Notes: generated from the letters alone by a model not told the origin. 64,000 nucleotides of DNA from Granulicella sapmiensis (GCA_026225395.1 JAMFSR010000021.1:186001-250000), one strand, 5' to 3'; positions 27,011 through 36,733 are shown, numbered from the stretch's first letter. Numbers and translations are program-made.

Positions 27011-28198
27011 TTATGTCAAATCTCCCGATGCAATGGTCTTCTTGTCCCAGTAAGAGCGGAGAGCCATTTCAACCGGCCTGGTTGCTGAGAGTCCGGCGGC
27101 GAGCGGCGCGTTGAGCTTCGCTCCCCTGACGATGGCGTCGACGAAGTTTTTGGTGTGTGCGACTTCCAGTTCGGCTTTGTAGTCCACCGTGACTGGATCG
27201 CCTTCATTGGGTGTCATTACGTAGCCGCCGCGGGTAATACTCAGGTTTCCCTTGGTGCCCTGGAAGAGTACAGCTGGACGGGGATCTTTGATGGACAGGA
27301 CCGAGGACTCGAAGCTGAGATTCCACTTCTTGTACTGGATGATGGCGCTCACTGTGTCGGGGTTTGTGAGGTCTCCATTCAGCACATAGTCGCCGCCGAG
27401 AGCGGAGGCCTTCATAGGCTGATCGTCGTTCATGAGCCACTGCGCCACATCCACCCAATGGGTGAGTATGTCGGCAAGCAAGCCGTTGCCGTAATCGTGA
27501 TACGAACGCCATGAGCTATAGCGCGAGTACTCATACGGCACTTTCGGAGCCGAACCGAGAAAGAGGTCCCAGCGAAGATCCGCGGGCTTGGGTTCGGCAG
27601 GGATGACTCTGCGCTGCCAGGGGAAGTTGCTCCAGGTGGCGCGCACCATCACGACATCGCCAAGTACGCCGGTGCCGATGATTTCATCCTTTGCTTTCAG
27701 GTAATGGCTTCCGCTGCGCTGCTGCATGCCACACTGCAAGACCTCGCCGCTGTCCGCGTGAGCCTTGATCAGCGCTTCGCGTTCGTGCCAGCGATGCAGT
27801 GTGGGCTTTTCGAGATAGATGTTCTTGCCGGCATGCATCGCATCGCAAGCAACCTGCACGTGCAAATGGTCTGGGATCGCGATGAAGACGTTATCGATGT
27901 CCTTGCGGGCAAGCATGTCGTGATAGTCCACAAAGATGGCGGGATTGGAGAGATGCGATTTGAATTTGCTCTGAAAGTCAGCGAGCTGCTTGCCGTATAC
28001 GTCGCATAGCGCAACAATCTGCACTCGCGGGTCCTGCGTAAAGCCAGCACCGCAGACGACGGTTGCACGGCGGCCAGTCCCGATGACGCCGAGGTTCACG
28101 CGGTCGTTGGCTCCGGCAACCGCCGCGTAGGACTTGGCCGTCATGCCGGCTGTTGCCGTCAATGCTGTCCCTGTGTACAAGAATTCACGTCTATTCAC
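27011..28198 (-). CDS. Exported Gfo/Idh/MocA-family oxidoreductase
   Basis: A 395-residue NAD(P)-dependent sugar or inositol dehydrogenase-like protein carrying a Tat-type leader (NRREFLYTGTALTATAGM). The nucleotide-binding glycine motif is LGVIGTGRR. The family active-site block EKP (residues NIYLEKPTLH) and the downstream C-terminal sheet are visible. The start is a GTG overlapping the stop of the isomerase gene (GTGA), so the pair is coupled. Periplasmic Gfo/Idh proteins with a bound cofactor are common in Acidobacteriota and Planctomycetes and may act on keto-glycosides. The substrate is unknown. Confidence 0.88.
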   Translation of the reverse strand: MNRREFLYTGTALTATAGMTAKSYAAVAGANDRVNLGVIGTGRRATVVCGAGFTQDPRVQIVALCDVYGKQLADFQSKFKSHLSNPAIFVDYHDMLARKDIDNVFIAIPDHLHVQVACDAMHAGKNIYLEKPTLHRWHEREALIKAHADSGEVLQCGMQQRSGSHYLKAKDEIIGTGVLGDVVMVRATWSNFPWQRRVIPAEPKPADLRWDLFLGSAPKVPYEYSRYSSWRSYHDYGNGLLADILTHWVDVAQWLMNDDQPMKASALGGDYVLNGDLTNPDTVSAIIQYKKWNLSFESSVLSIKDPRPAVLFQGTKGNLSITRGGYVMTPNEGDPVTVDYKAELEVAHTKNFVDAIVRGAKLNAPLAAGLSATRPVEMALRSYWDKKTIASGDLT

Positions 28199-29085
28199 GA
28201 TGCGAACGCCTCTTTCATAGCCTTATAAGCCGGTGCGATGACATCCAGCCCCGTGTGTGAGTGGTCTTCGCGCTCTTCTTCGTTCTCCACCCATCCGGTC
28301 CAGTCGAGCTGTTTCAATGTGTCGGCCACGGCTTGCAGCGGGAACGTGCCTTGACCGAGGGAGACGAGGTGTCCGTCCGCGTTGTAGTCGCGAAGATGGA
28401 TACCCACGATGCGCTTAGAATGCGCGCGGATGAAGTTCTGCACATTCATGCCGCTTCTGTAGGCATGCCCTGCGTCCAGCAGAAAAGAGACGAGCGCCGG
28501 GTCTGTGCGGGAGTAGAGCTGTTCGAGTTCTGCCGCACTCGTGTCCGACTCATACTCGTTGTGGTATGCGAGAGCTAAGCCGATCCCCCGTGCATACCTG
28601 CCGGCAGCGTTCAGGCCGTTGATCTTCTGCTGCAGCTCGTCAGGCGTGGAAGGCGGAGCGCCGCTAAGGATCAGGTGCTTCGCTCCAAGCGATTTGCCGC
28701 CTTGTGCGATGGGTTCGTAGAGGGCAGCTGGTGCGATGAAGGTTCTGGGATCGTATCTGGGTGTGGCGAGGAAGATGTGAACGCCAAAGAAGGTGAGTCC
28801 CGTGTCCTCGATCTTCTTCCGTGCCTCGGCTGGAGAAGCGAACTGCTCCTGGATGTTGGCGAAACCGCTTTCAAAACCCTGGTAACCAAGTTGTTTGACC
28901 TGGCCAAGGGCTGCCGTGAAGGTATCAAAGCGTTTGGGATCGATCGGAAATGCGTTTAGTTGCACGCCGAACTTGATCTTCGAAACCTTGGGCTTCGCCG
29001 CCGCCGCAGGCAGGCCAAAGGCTTCTAACACCGCCCCTCCGGCGGTCAGCGCGGCCATTTTCAACACCTCTCTACGCGTACTCAA
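28195..29085 (-). CDS. Exported sugar phosphate isomerase/epimerase-like TIM barrel
   Basis: A 296-residue xylose-isomerase-like (AP endonuclease 2 family) barrel with a Tat-like leader (STRREVLKMAALTAGGAVLEAFG). Metal-site elements are visible in LALAYHNEYES, SFLLDAGHAYRSG, IVGIHLRDY and GWVENEEER. The start codon is TTG, with AAGGGG about ten bases upstream. It forms an operon with the dehydrogenase that overlaps its stop, a pairing seen in 3-keto-sugar and inositol metabolism. The exact reaction cannot be told. Confidence 0.85.
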   Translation of the reverse strand: MSTRREVLKMAALTAGGAVLEAFGLPAAAAKPKVSKIKFGVQLNAFPIDPKRFDTFTAALGQVKQLGYQGFESGFANIQEQFASPAEARKKIEDTGLTFFGVHIFLATPRYDPRTFIAPAALYEPIAQGGKSLGAKHLILSGAPPSTPDELQQKINGLNAAGRYARGIGLALAYHNEYESDTSAAELEQLYSRTDPALVSFLLDAGHAYRSGMNVQNFIRAHSKRIVGIHLRDYNADGHLVSLGQGTFPLQAVADTLKQLDWTGWVENEEEREDHSHTGLDVIAPAYKAMKEAFAS

Positions 29086-29235
29086 CCTGATATTCCCCTT
29101 TGAATGTTCGATCCCGTAGAACTTGACGGTTTAGTGGTGGCGCGGATTATAGGTACGCCTGTGAATTGTCGTCAATCAATTTCAATAGATTGGATACTGC
29201 CATGGTTTTGCGAGTTAGAACGACTTCAGGAGCAC

Positions 29236-29263
29236 GAAAAAGCCCACGAACTGAGTCGTGGGC
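29236..29263 (-). terminator. Hairpin with a T-tract on the minus strand
   Basis: AGCCCACGA (29241-29249) and TCGTGGGC (29256-29263) form a stem; on the minus strand it is followed by TTTTT. No minus-strand gene ends here, so it may terminate a noncoding transcript that starts in the glpK upstream region. The rest of 29086-29438 shows no gene. Confidence 0.5.
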
Positions 29264-29438
29264 ATTTGAAGATCGTTAGCTGACTGCCATTCACCCGGCA
29301 GCAGATGCCAACGCCTCTATGCCGAGGCGGAGACAACAAAGTGCGGTGGGCAGAAAACTCATATATGCAACATATCTGAGGATGAGCCTGATTGCAAGCG
29401 ACCATGACGACGTGTGTGGGATATGATTCGGGACGCCG

Positions 29439-29453
29439 GGTTAGCGGTAACGT
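29439..29453. promoter_or_regulatory. LacI-type operator candidate upstream of glpK
   Basis: GGTTAGCGGTAACGT shares 13 consecutive bases (TTAGCGGTAACGT) with the palindrome before myo-inositol oxygenase. It is about 120 bases before the glpK start. Confidence 0.55.
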
Positions 29454-29572
29454 GCTCGCCTTGAGCCCCAAGTATTTAAGCGGTATTACGGCGGACGCGG
29501 ATAACAATAGCTTGCAATCGATTCATGCTCGACGGCACTACTCTAATTGATGACCGGCGGAGGAGTATCAGG

Positions 29573-31075
29573 ATGACGAAGTACCTTGGAGCCTTGGACC
29601 AAGGCACCACCAGCACTCGATTTATAGTGTTCGACCGGTCGGGAAATATTGTTGCCTCGGCTCAGAAGGAGCATGAGCAGATCTACCCCAAACCCGGTTG
29701 GGTTGAGCATCGGCCGCTTGAGATCTGGCAGCGGACGCTTGACGTCATCGAAGAAGCTTGCAGCTCCAAGAGCCTTACGGCCCAGGACATCGCCTGTATA
29801 GGGATTGCAAACCAGCGCGAAACCACGGTTGTTTGGAATCGTAGGACCGGTGAACCGGTCTACAACGCCCTTGTCTGGCAGGACACCCGGGTTGGCGAGT
29901 ATGTTGCGCACTTCGCGCTTGAAGGCGGCCAGGATCGTTTTCGCGAAAAAACGGGGCTGCCGCTTGCAACCTACTTCAGTGGCCTGAAGATTCGCTGGAT
30001 TCTCGACAATGTTGAAGGCGTACGAGCCGGTGCGGAACGGGGCGACCTGGTCTTTGGGAATGTCGATTCTTATCTGCTATGGAACCTCACAGGCGGAGTC
30101 AATGGGGGCGTGCATCTCACGGATGTTACGAATGCCAGCCGTACGCAGCTGATGAATCTCGACACGCTTGACTGGGATCCTGGGCTGCTGGAGATCTTCG
30201 ACATTCCTCGATCGATGATGCCCTCCATTCGCTCCAGCAGCGAAGCGTACGGGTTCATGGCAGTCACGGGGCTCCGCGGCGTTCCTATCGCCGGCATCCT
30301 TGGCGATCAACACGCAGCGCTCGTCGGCCAAACCTGCTTCAAGCCGGGTCAACTGAAGAATACCTATGGTACGGGTTGCTTTTTGTTGATGAATACCGGC
30401 GAAAAACGCGTTGTTTCGAAGCATGGCCTTCTCACCACCGTGGCCTACCGCTTTGGCAATGAACCCGCAAAGTATGCGCTGGAAGGAAGCATCGCCATTA
30501 CCGGGGCGCTCGTGCAATGGGTGCGAGACAATCTCGGCCTTATCGGAAGCAGCGGTGAAATTGAAACGCTGGCGCGAACGGTAGACGACAACGGAGGGGT
30601 GTATATCGTTCCCGCGTTTTCGGGTCTTTATGCTCCCTACTGGAAGGACACGGCTCGCGGCGTCATCGCGGGCCTTACACGTTATGTGAATAAGGGTCAT
30701 ATCGCCCGAGCTGTGCTTGAGGCAACTGCGTTCCAGACCAAAGAGGTTGTTGAGGCCATGGAAGCGGACTCCGGCATTGTGCTCGATCAACTGCGCACGG
30801 ATGGCGGCATGGTTACCAATGATCTGCTGATGCAATTCCAGGCGGATCTTTTGGACCGCGATGTTCTTCGGCCCAGAATGCGGGAGACGACGGCTCTCGG
30901 AGCCGCTTATGCTGCGGGTCTTGCCTGCGGGTATTACAAAGACACGAGTGACTTGATTGCAAACTGGCATGTGGATGCTACATGGCGGCCGAATCTGCAG
31001 GAAGCGGAGCGTGCGCGGCTTTATAAACAATGGAAGAAGGCCGTGACTAAGTCTTTCGATTGGATTGACGAATAA
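29573..31075 (+). CDS. glpK: Glycerol kinase
   Basis: FGGY-family kinase of 500 residues that phosphorylates glycerol to sn-glycerol-3-phosphate in the cytoplasm. The N-terminal phosphate loop is [12 protein letters not shown]. Other marks are the glycerol-contact motif in [33 protein letters not shown], and the C-terminal [20 protein letters not shown] chose the ATG of [10 protein letters not shown], with GGAGG about ten bases upstream; an ATG 48 bases earlier is in frame but unsupported. It opens the glpKFD operon. Confidence 0.96.
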   Translation: MTKYLGALDQGTTSTRFIVFDRSGNIVASAQKEHEQIYPKPGWVEHRPLEIWQRTLDVIEEACSSKSLTAQDIACIGIANQRETTVVWNRRTGEPVYNALVWQDTRVGEYVAHFALEGGQDRFREKTGLPLATYFSGLKIRWILDNVEGVRAGAERGDLVFGNVDSYLLWNLTGGVNGGVHLTDVTNASRTQLMNLDTLDWDPGLLEIFDIPRSMMPSIRSSSEAYGFMAVTGLRGVPIAGILGDQHAALVGQTCFKPGQLKNTYGTGCFLLMNTGEKRVVSKHGLLTTVAYRFGNEPAKYALEGSIAITGALVQWVRDNLGLIGSSGEIETLARTVDDNGGVYIVPAFSGLYAPYWKDTARGVIAGLTRYVNKGHIARAVLEATAFQTKEVVEAMEADSGIVLDQLRTDGGMVTNDLLMQFQADLLDRDVLRPRMRETTALGAAYAAGLACGYYKDTSDLIANWHVDATWRPNLQEAERARLYKQWKKAVTKSFDWIDE

Positions 31076-31136
31076 GAAGCTGTAGACACGAACCTTACTG
31101 AATCGCGGATACGAACGTGCCAGGGAGATAGAAGAG

Positions 31137-31943
31137 ATGAAAAAGGCTTTTGTTGGAGAACTGATAGCGGAGGCGGTTGCTGTCTTCATCATCATCGCCA
31201 TCGGCGACTCTGTTGCAGCTATGTACAGCTTGTACGACCCGAGCCCTTACCAACAGGCATATTGGGGAGTGTGCATTACGTGGGGGCTGGCGGTTACGAT
31301 CGCCATCTACTGCACTGCGTCCATCAGCGGCTGTCATGCCAATCCGGCTGTCACGCTTGCACTGGCCACCTTCCGCAAGTTTTCCTGGAGTAAGGTGCTT
31401 CCCTACTGCTTTGCACAGGTCTTCGGCGGCTTTTGCGGAGCAGCGGTTGTGTATGCCCTCTTCGTTCCGGTCATCGACGGGTTCAACGCAGCGCATCATG
31501 TGACGCGCGCTGCCGGTGGCGCAGCTGGGGTGTTCTTTACCCATCCCGGGCTCGCAATTATGCCGATGCACGCTTTCGCTGACGAGGTGATTCTTACCGC
31601 GTTTCTCATCTTTGGCATCTTCGCGATTACAGAGCAGTACAACGAGCAGGCCCCCGGAGCGAATTCTGGAGCTTTGATGATCGGCTTTCTGGTGGCGATC
31701 ATTGGCGCATCGATGGGTTATCTTGAGGCGTGGGCAATCAATCCGGCTCGTGACTTTGGCCCTCGTCTTTTCTGCTTCTTCACTGGGTGGGGGCCGTCTG
31801 CTCTTCCCTCGCCCGGCAACTACTGGTGGATTCCGATCATTGCGCCGTTGATCGGTGGCGTTATCGGTGGAGGAGCCTACCAGCTACTCATTCATCCTTT
31901 CCTTCCCGCTCGCAATCGGGCATTGGCGAATCAGCTTACATAA
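31137..31943 (+). CDS. glpF: Glycerol facilitator (aquaglyceroporin)
   Basis: A six-helix MIP channel of 268 residues. The two half-helix motifs are CHANPAVT and AINPARDFGPR. The Asp after the second NPAR is the mark of glycerol-conducting members. It lets glycerol enter by diffusion and GlpK traps it by phosphorylation. It lies 61 bases after glpK and 20 bases before glpD. Confidence 0.95.
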   Translation: MKKAFVGELIAEAVAVFIIIAIGDSVAAMYSLYDPSPYQQAYWGVCITWGLAVTIAIYCTASISGCHANPAVTLALATFRKFSWSKVLPYCFAQVFGGFCGAAVVYALFVPVIDGFNAAHHVTRAAGGAAGVFFTHPGLAIMPMHAFADEVILTAFLIFGIFAITEQYNEQAPGANSGALMIGFLVAIIGASMGYLEAWAINPARDFGPRLFCFFTGWGPSALPSPGNYWWIPIIAPLIGGVIGGGAYQLLIHPFLPARNRALANQLT

Positions 31944-31963
31944 GGTTCAAAGCCAAGGAGACT

Positions 31964-33514
31964 ATGACTCGCGAAGAGACGTTTCTTGCCCTTCAAGACG
32001 ACTTTGACATACTCATCATCGGCGGCGGGGCTACGGGCCTCGGCATCGCCATTGATGCGGCTACGCGCGGATTCCGCACTGCATTGGTGGAAGGAGGCGA
32101 CTTTGCGCAGGCCACTTCAAGCCGTGCCACGAAGCTTGTTCATGGCGGCGTTCGTTATCTGGCCAGCGGACAAGTGCATTTGGTCTACGAAGCCCTTCAT
32201 GAGCGTGCCGTGATGCTGCGCAACGCTCCGCACCTGGTGCATGCTCAGCCTTTCGTAATGCCAACCTATACTTGGCATGAGCTGCCATACTACGGCGCCG
32301 GACTGATGCTCTACAACCTGATGTCGGGTAGAGCTTCGCTGGGGCCGACGAGCATCCTCGGTGCTAAAGCCACCAAGGCTCGAGTGCCGAACATTGCGAC
32401 GAAGGGCCTTACGGGGAGCGTAGTCTTTCACGATGGCCAGTTCAACGATGCTAGGCTCGCGCTGGCCCTTGCGCAGACTGCGGCAGACCATGGCGCGGTC
32501 ATCCAGAACTATGCTCGCTGCATGCGCTTGCTATCCACCGTTGGAAGACTTTCAGGAGCGATCGTTACGGATGCCGAGACGGGCACTGAGTATACGGTTC
32601 ACGCTAAAACGGTCATCAACGCCACTGGCATATTCACCGACGAGATCAGAGAGCTTGACGATCCCGGTATCCCGCCGCTGCTTACGGTAAGCCGCGGTAC
32701 CCACATCGTTGTAGGTCCGGAATTCCTCGGCAGCAATTCGGCGATCATGGTTCCCAAAACGAAGGACGGCCGCGTTATCTTCGCCATACCCTGGCAGGGC
32801 AAGGTCGTGATTGGCACCACGGATCTGCCTGCGCCGAGTTCGCAGATGGAGCCTGGACATAGTCGGGATGAGATCGACTTCCTGATAGAGACCATTGGGC
32901 CCTATCTGACACGAACAGTGCAGCCCAGCGATGTGCTTTCGGTGTTTTCAGGCCTGCGACCATTGGTCACTGGGAAAGCGTCGAAGACATCGAAGATTTC
33001 GCGCGAGCACCATATCGATGCGTCACCCCATGGGCTGGTGACGGTCGCCGGCGGCAAATGGACGACCTATCGTCGCATGGCGGAAGACACGCTTAATTTC
33101 ATGGTTCGTGAAGGGATGATCGAGAAGCGTCCCTGCATTACCGACAAGGTGAAGCTTCATGGGGCGCCAATGGAACCAGTTGGGGGCGATGCATTCCTCC
33201 GCGAATACGGCTCGGAGGCCAGCGAGCTCCAAGCCATGGCCGAAGTTGAACCCACCTTATCCCAGACCATCGACGCGGCATTGCCTTACACCTTCGCACA
33301 AATTATTTTTGCAGTGCGCTTCGAGATGGCTCGCACACTCGAAGATGTCCTCTCGCGAAGAACGCGATCGCTGTTGCTTGATTCTGCTGCGGCATTACGG
33401 GCAGCTCCTGCTGTTGCTTCCCTCATGGCACGAGAACTCGGCAAAGATCAAACGTGGGTAGAGCAGCAAATCACTGCCTTCGCGGCGCTTGCCGAGCGGA
33501 ATTACATGCTCTAG
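31964..33514 (+). CDS. glpD: Aerobic glycerol-3-phosphate dehydrogenase
   Basis: A membrane-associated FAD enzyme of 516 residues that oxidises glycerol-3-phosphate to dihydroxyacetone phosphate and passes electrons to quinone. The N-terminal dinucleotide fold ILIIGGGATGLGIAIDAATRG is followed by ATSSRATKLVHGGVRYL, VPKTKDGRVIFAIPW and FSGLRPLVTG. AAGGAG precedes the ATG at 31964; the open frame upstream only shadows glpF. It completes the glycerol pathway of this operon. Confidence 0.95.
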   Translation: MTREETFLALQDDFDILIIGGGATGLGIAIDAATRGFRTALVEGGDFAQATSSRATKLVHGGVRYLASGQVHLVYEALHERAVMLRNAPHLVHAQPFVMPTYTWHELPYYGAGLMLYNLMSGRASLGPTSILGAKATKARVPNIATKGLTGSVVFHDGQFNDARLALALAQTAADHGAVIQNYARCMRLLSTVGRLSGAIVTDAETGTEYTVHAKTVINATGIFTDEIRELDDPGIPPLLTVSRGTHIVVGPEFLGSNSAIMVPKTKDGRVIFAIPWQGKVVIGTTDLPAPSSQMEPGHSRDEIDFLIETIGPYLTRTVQPSDVLSVFSGLRPLVTGKASKTSKISREHHIDASPHGLVTVAGGKWTTYRRMAEDTLNFMVREGMIEKRPCITDKVKLHGAPMEPVGGDAFLREYGSEASELQAMAEVEPTLSQTIDAALPYTFAQIIFAVRFEMARTLEDVLSRRTRSLLLDSAAALRAAPAVASLMARELGKDQTWVEQQITAFAALAERNYML

Positions 33515-33705
33515 CAGTTGCAAGCGAAAGACATGAGTTCTAAAGAATCGTTTGTGTCACTTAACGGCATGTGCCGGCGCGGCAATCTCCAAAAGCAGCG
33601 ACCAACTGCCGTGACGGCCTTCCTGAACATCGATATACTTAGCCTCAGAAGCCTCAGACTGTTCCCTCATGGTTTCGGAACGGTTGAGGGCGCTGTCGAG
33701 GTTCA

Positions 33706-35616
33706 GTGAATTCCCGCCGATTTTCTTTAAATGCCTGCATTCTTGTCTCGCTTTCCCTGACAGGCATTCAGACACTCCGTGCTCAGGTAGCCCCGCAGCT
33801 TGAGTCAAAGATATTCGCTGTTCCCAGGTCGTGGTTCCTTACTGGTTTTAACGCACCGGTTGCAAGCCCAACGGGGGCTGACGCTGCCAGTCCCCTTCTT
33901 GCCGTTGCAACCCCTTCCGAAAAGTTCGGGCCTCCGAAGCGGTCTGCGAACGATACATCGGCGGCACAGAGTGGAGTCCCGGCTCGGTCTTATAACGCTC
34001 CACCGGACATCACGCTGAATGATGGTAAAGGCTCAACCAACGTCCCAATGGACAGCTGGATATACCCCGCACTCGAGCGGCTTTCAGCTCTCGGATTGAT
34101 TCCGTCGCAAAGTGTAGCGATCAGGCCGTGGACACGCCAGGAATGCCTGAGACAGGTAAAAGAGGTAGAGGAAAGCATCGACGCTTATGGTCTGAATGAC
34201 AGCGTGCAACAAGAAGGCCTTCGAATCCTTTCCGATTTGCAAAAGGAGCTGGAACGCCCGGAAGACAGCAATGGCATCGTTCTTGAGTCTGCTTATACCC
34301 GCTACGGAGTGATTGCTGGCCCTGCCCTGACGGATGGTTTTCACTTCGGCCAAACCTGGATGAACGACTTTGGACGACCATTGCGCCAAGGTGGAAGCGA
34401 GATTACGGGCTTTTCGGCTCGTGGAATTTATCGTCGGTACTTTATCTACGACCATCAAGAGCTGCAGCAAACCCCGGGAACCCCCTTATTCAGCGCTGCT
34501 GAAGGTCAGTTCTTCAATACGCTTGATAACATCCCTTTCGGTTCGCCTGTACTTCCTGGCCCCTTCGATCCTGCCGCTCCGGCGACCTCCGCCTATCTGC
34601 GTCAGCGCCCGCTGGAGCTGTATGCGGGCGTCGCCTTCAAGGGAAATGCGTTGTCTTTTGGGAAGCAGGAGCTCTATTGGGGTCCAACCACGATGGGACC
34701 GTGGTCGTTTTCAAGCAATGCCGAACCAACATACAACTTACGACTAGTGGCAACCCGTCCTCACCCCTTACCCTTTTTCCCGAATCTGGGCACGTATCGG
34801 TTTGACTTTGTCTTTGGGAAGCTGTCCGGTCATCACTATCCTGCACGCCCCTATTACAACGGCGCAAAGGTTGACTTTACGTTCGGCAAAAATTTTGAGC
34901 TCAGCTTCACTCGATGGTCGATTCTGTGGGGCGTTGGGCATCCGATGACTCTTAGTAGCCTGAAGCACAATCTCTTCAGCTCCGCCTCGACGGGCACGTT
35001 CGGCTACGGAGATCGCACCGATCCAGGTGATCGAAAGAGTGACTTCGACTTCCGCTGGCATTTTCCGGGTTTTGAAAAATTTGTTACGATTTACGCCGAT
35101 GCCTACGCGGATGATGAACCCAATCCTATCGACGCTCCGCGCCGCGTAGCGTGGGCACCGGGCATTTATTTGGCGCGTCTGCCCTATCTCCCGCGCATGG
35201 ACCTTCGATTCGAAATGGCAAGCTCAGAGGAACTCTCGAAAGATGAGGGCGGCACTCGCTTCTTCATCAACAACCAATATCGAGATGGCAATACAAATAA
35301 AGGGTTCTTGTTGGGCAATGCCATCGGCCGGGATGCCCGGGCCTTTGAGGGCCGAACGGGTTACTGGATTACAGCTCGTTCCAGAATCGAGTTTGGATAT
35401 CGGCAGAGAAAGATCAGTGACATCTTCCTCCCCGGTGGCGGGACGACAAGCGACGCATTTTTGAATGCCTCTTATGCCCTCAGCCAGACTTGGTCCGCTC
35501 AAGCATTCGCCCAGTACGAAAGGCACCTGATACCCTCCATCGTTTCCGGCGCGCAGCATGATGAGAGTGGATGGCTCCAAATAACATGGAGCCCCAAACT
35601 GCACGTTAATCGCTAG
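33706..35616 (+). CDS. Wzi-like capsule-assembly outer-membrane protein
   Basis: A 636-residue secreted protein with a signal peptide (ACILVSLSLTGIQTLRAQ) and a start at GTG. After a low-complexity linker comes VPMDSWIYPALERLSALGLIP, the N-terminal helical part of Wzi-like proteins. A long barrel-like region follows with GNALSFGKQELYWGPTTMGPW and YNLRLVATRPH. E. coli Wzi anchors group 1 capsule at the surface; that function is inferred here. The 190 bases after glpD hold no other gene, and it may or may not share the glp transcript. Confidence 0.75.
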   Translation: MNSRRFSLNACILVSLSLTGIQTLRAQVAPQLESKIFAVPRSWFLTGFNAPVASPTGADAASPLLAVATPSEKFGPPKRSANDTSAAQSGVPARSYNAPPDITLNDGKGSTNVPMDSWIYPALERLSALGLIPSQSVAIRPWTRQECLRQVKEVEESIDAYGLNDSVQQEGLRILSDLQKELERPEDSNGIVLESAYTRYGVIAGPALTDGFHFGQTWMNDFGRPLRQGGSEITGFSARGIYRRYFIYDHQELQQTPGTPLFSAAEGQFFNTLDNIPFGSPVLPGPFDPAAPATSAYLRQRPLELYAGVAFKGNALSFGKQELYWGPTTMGPWSFSSNAEPTYNLRLVATRPHPLPFFPNLGTYRFDFVFGKLSGHHYPARPYYNGAKVDFTFGKNFELSFTRWSILWGVGHPMTLSSLKHNLFSSASTGTFGYGDRTDPGDRKSDFDFRWHFPGFEKFVTIYADAYADDEPNPIDAPRRVAWAPGIYLARLPYLPRMDLRFEMASSEELSKDEGGTRFFINNQYRDGNTNKGFLLGNAIGRDARAFEGRTGYWITARSRIEFGYRQRKISDIFLPGGGTTSDAFLNASYALSQTWSAQAFAQYERHLIPSIVSGAQHDESGWLQITWSPKLHVNR

Positions 35617-35665
35617 CTATACGAATCTTGGAAGTGCCTCGTCTTGAAAGACGAAACTACAGTCG

Positions 35666-35882
35666 TTAGCCATGGTCTCGCCCGAAGAGACGCCCATGAG
35701 AGTAGACGAGCCGGATTCCTTTCTCGCAATGCTCTATGCGGCATACAGTCCAAGATCGGCTCATTCCCACCGTGCGGCAGCTCTTCCGTCTTGGCGTCGG
35801 AGAAGTTGGGAGCGGTGATCCCCATGTATAGCAGTTGCTCTTGGAAGAGCGAACTGCCCAAGATCCCCTCTAACACCGGCAT
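35666..35882 (-). pseudogene. dnaE2: Decayed fragment of error-prone DNA polymerase DnaE2
   Basis: About 70 codons resemble the palm region of DnaE2. One frame gives VLEGILGSSLFQEQLLYMG and FSDAKTEEL, matching the family block that reads VLERTLGVPLFQEQLLRMA ... GEAEELRRA. After a frame change the reading continues as RTVGMSRSWT, like the next family block (RRAVGMRRSW). No upstream or downstream remainder is visible. It is a relic lying 100 bases from the tRNA fragment. Confidence 0.6.
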
Positions 35883-35978
35883 CCAATGACGTATGCTGAA
35901 TACGCTACCGGAGCCAACGTGTTCAGCAAGCGATTCTGTGAAGTTTAGGAAAGGAAGTCTTGCAAGTGCTTGTAAAAT

Positions 35979-36023
<45 letters not shown>

Positions 36024-36124
36024 TGTATCAACCAACGTAATATCAACGACTTACGCACCGTGACTGGAAACGTAAAGTCTTGAAAAGCAACGGTGAGGAA
36101 TGATAGGGAATTCTTACTGTGAGG

Positions 36125-36733
36125 TTAGTGTGGGGTTGTCGTGCCCTTAAGGAGCTTCGCGTTATCGGAAGCGATCTTTGCTTCGTAGCACAACACTCTA
36201 AATGCTCGTGGCTCAAATAGGCTTGATGTTCCTGCTTCCGCCAATATTTGGGTGGACATACGGGAGATTGTGCGGAACGTGCCCATCATCTCCGGCACAG
36301 TCGGTTGACCGTTTGGTCGCTTGAAAATGTTCGAGAGTTCTCTGAGCACGCCGGACGCAGTTCCCCCGTGGATCTGAGGGTCAGTGCCGTTCAAATCGCT
36401 CAACGACTTTTGTATACGAAATGCCTCAGCTTCAAAGACGAACCAGGTGTGTATGTCGGGATTCAGATTTTGCCATGCCACCGCGAGGCCAAGCTCAAAC
36501 GGCATATTAAACCGGGGAGTGGTTGCAGGCGGCTTTCGATCTAAGCCCACGTGGGACACATCGTGTAAGGAGTAGCGGCAAGTCTGGATTTGCTCAAATA
36601 TCTTGTCAAGCCTTCGCTTGCCACCGCTTAGCTCTAATGTGACATGAGGAACGAAACCCAGGTGAACAAGACCCGCGATATATGCGAGATAGAGGGAGCG
36701 GAATTTGGAATCATAGGGAAGGTTCAGAAACAC
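36125..36733 (-). CDS. Unassigned protein with nucleotide-hydrolase-like motifs, possible defence gene
   Basis: About 202 residues with no signal peptide. It opens with VFLNLPYDSKFRSLYLAYIAG, then CRYSLHDVSHVGLD and PRFNMPFELGLAVAW. The combination of an N-terminal strand with a YD motif, a CRYS-x-HD block and a glutamate in FELGLA is reminiscent of TIR and nucleoside-deoxyribosyltransferase-like folds, where such a Glu is catalytic (inference). I recall relatives as unnamed bacterial proteins. The start is probably the GTG of VFLNLPYD, but the frame is open further upstream. It is the first gene inside the island boundary, a typical location for defence cargo. Confidence 0.55.
   Translation of the reverse strand: MFLNLPYDSKFRSLYLAYIAGLVHLGFVPHVTLELSGGKRRLDKIFEQIQTCRYSLHDVSHVGLDRKPPATTPRFNMPFELGLAVAWQNLNPDIHTWFVFEAEAFRIQKSLSDLNGTDPQIHGGTASGVLRELSNIFKRPNGQPTVPEMMGTFRTISRMSTQILAEAGTSSLFEPRAFRVLCYEAKIASDNAKLLKGTTTPH

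Noticed and set aside
29226-29507. A 93-residue frame on the minus strand before glpK
   Set aside because: Runs through a terminator hairpin and the operator-like site; no family or start signal.
30077-31201. A 374-residue frame on the minus strand
   Set aside because: Opposite glpK and the start of glpF, both unmistakable; shadow frame.
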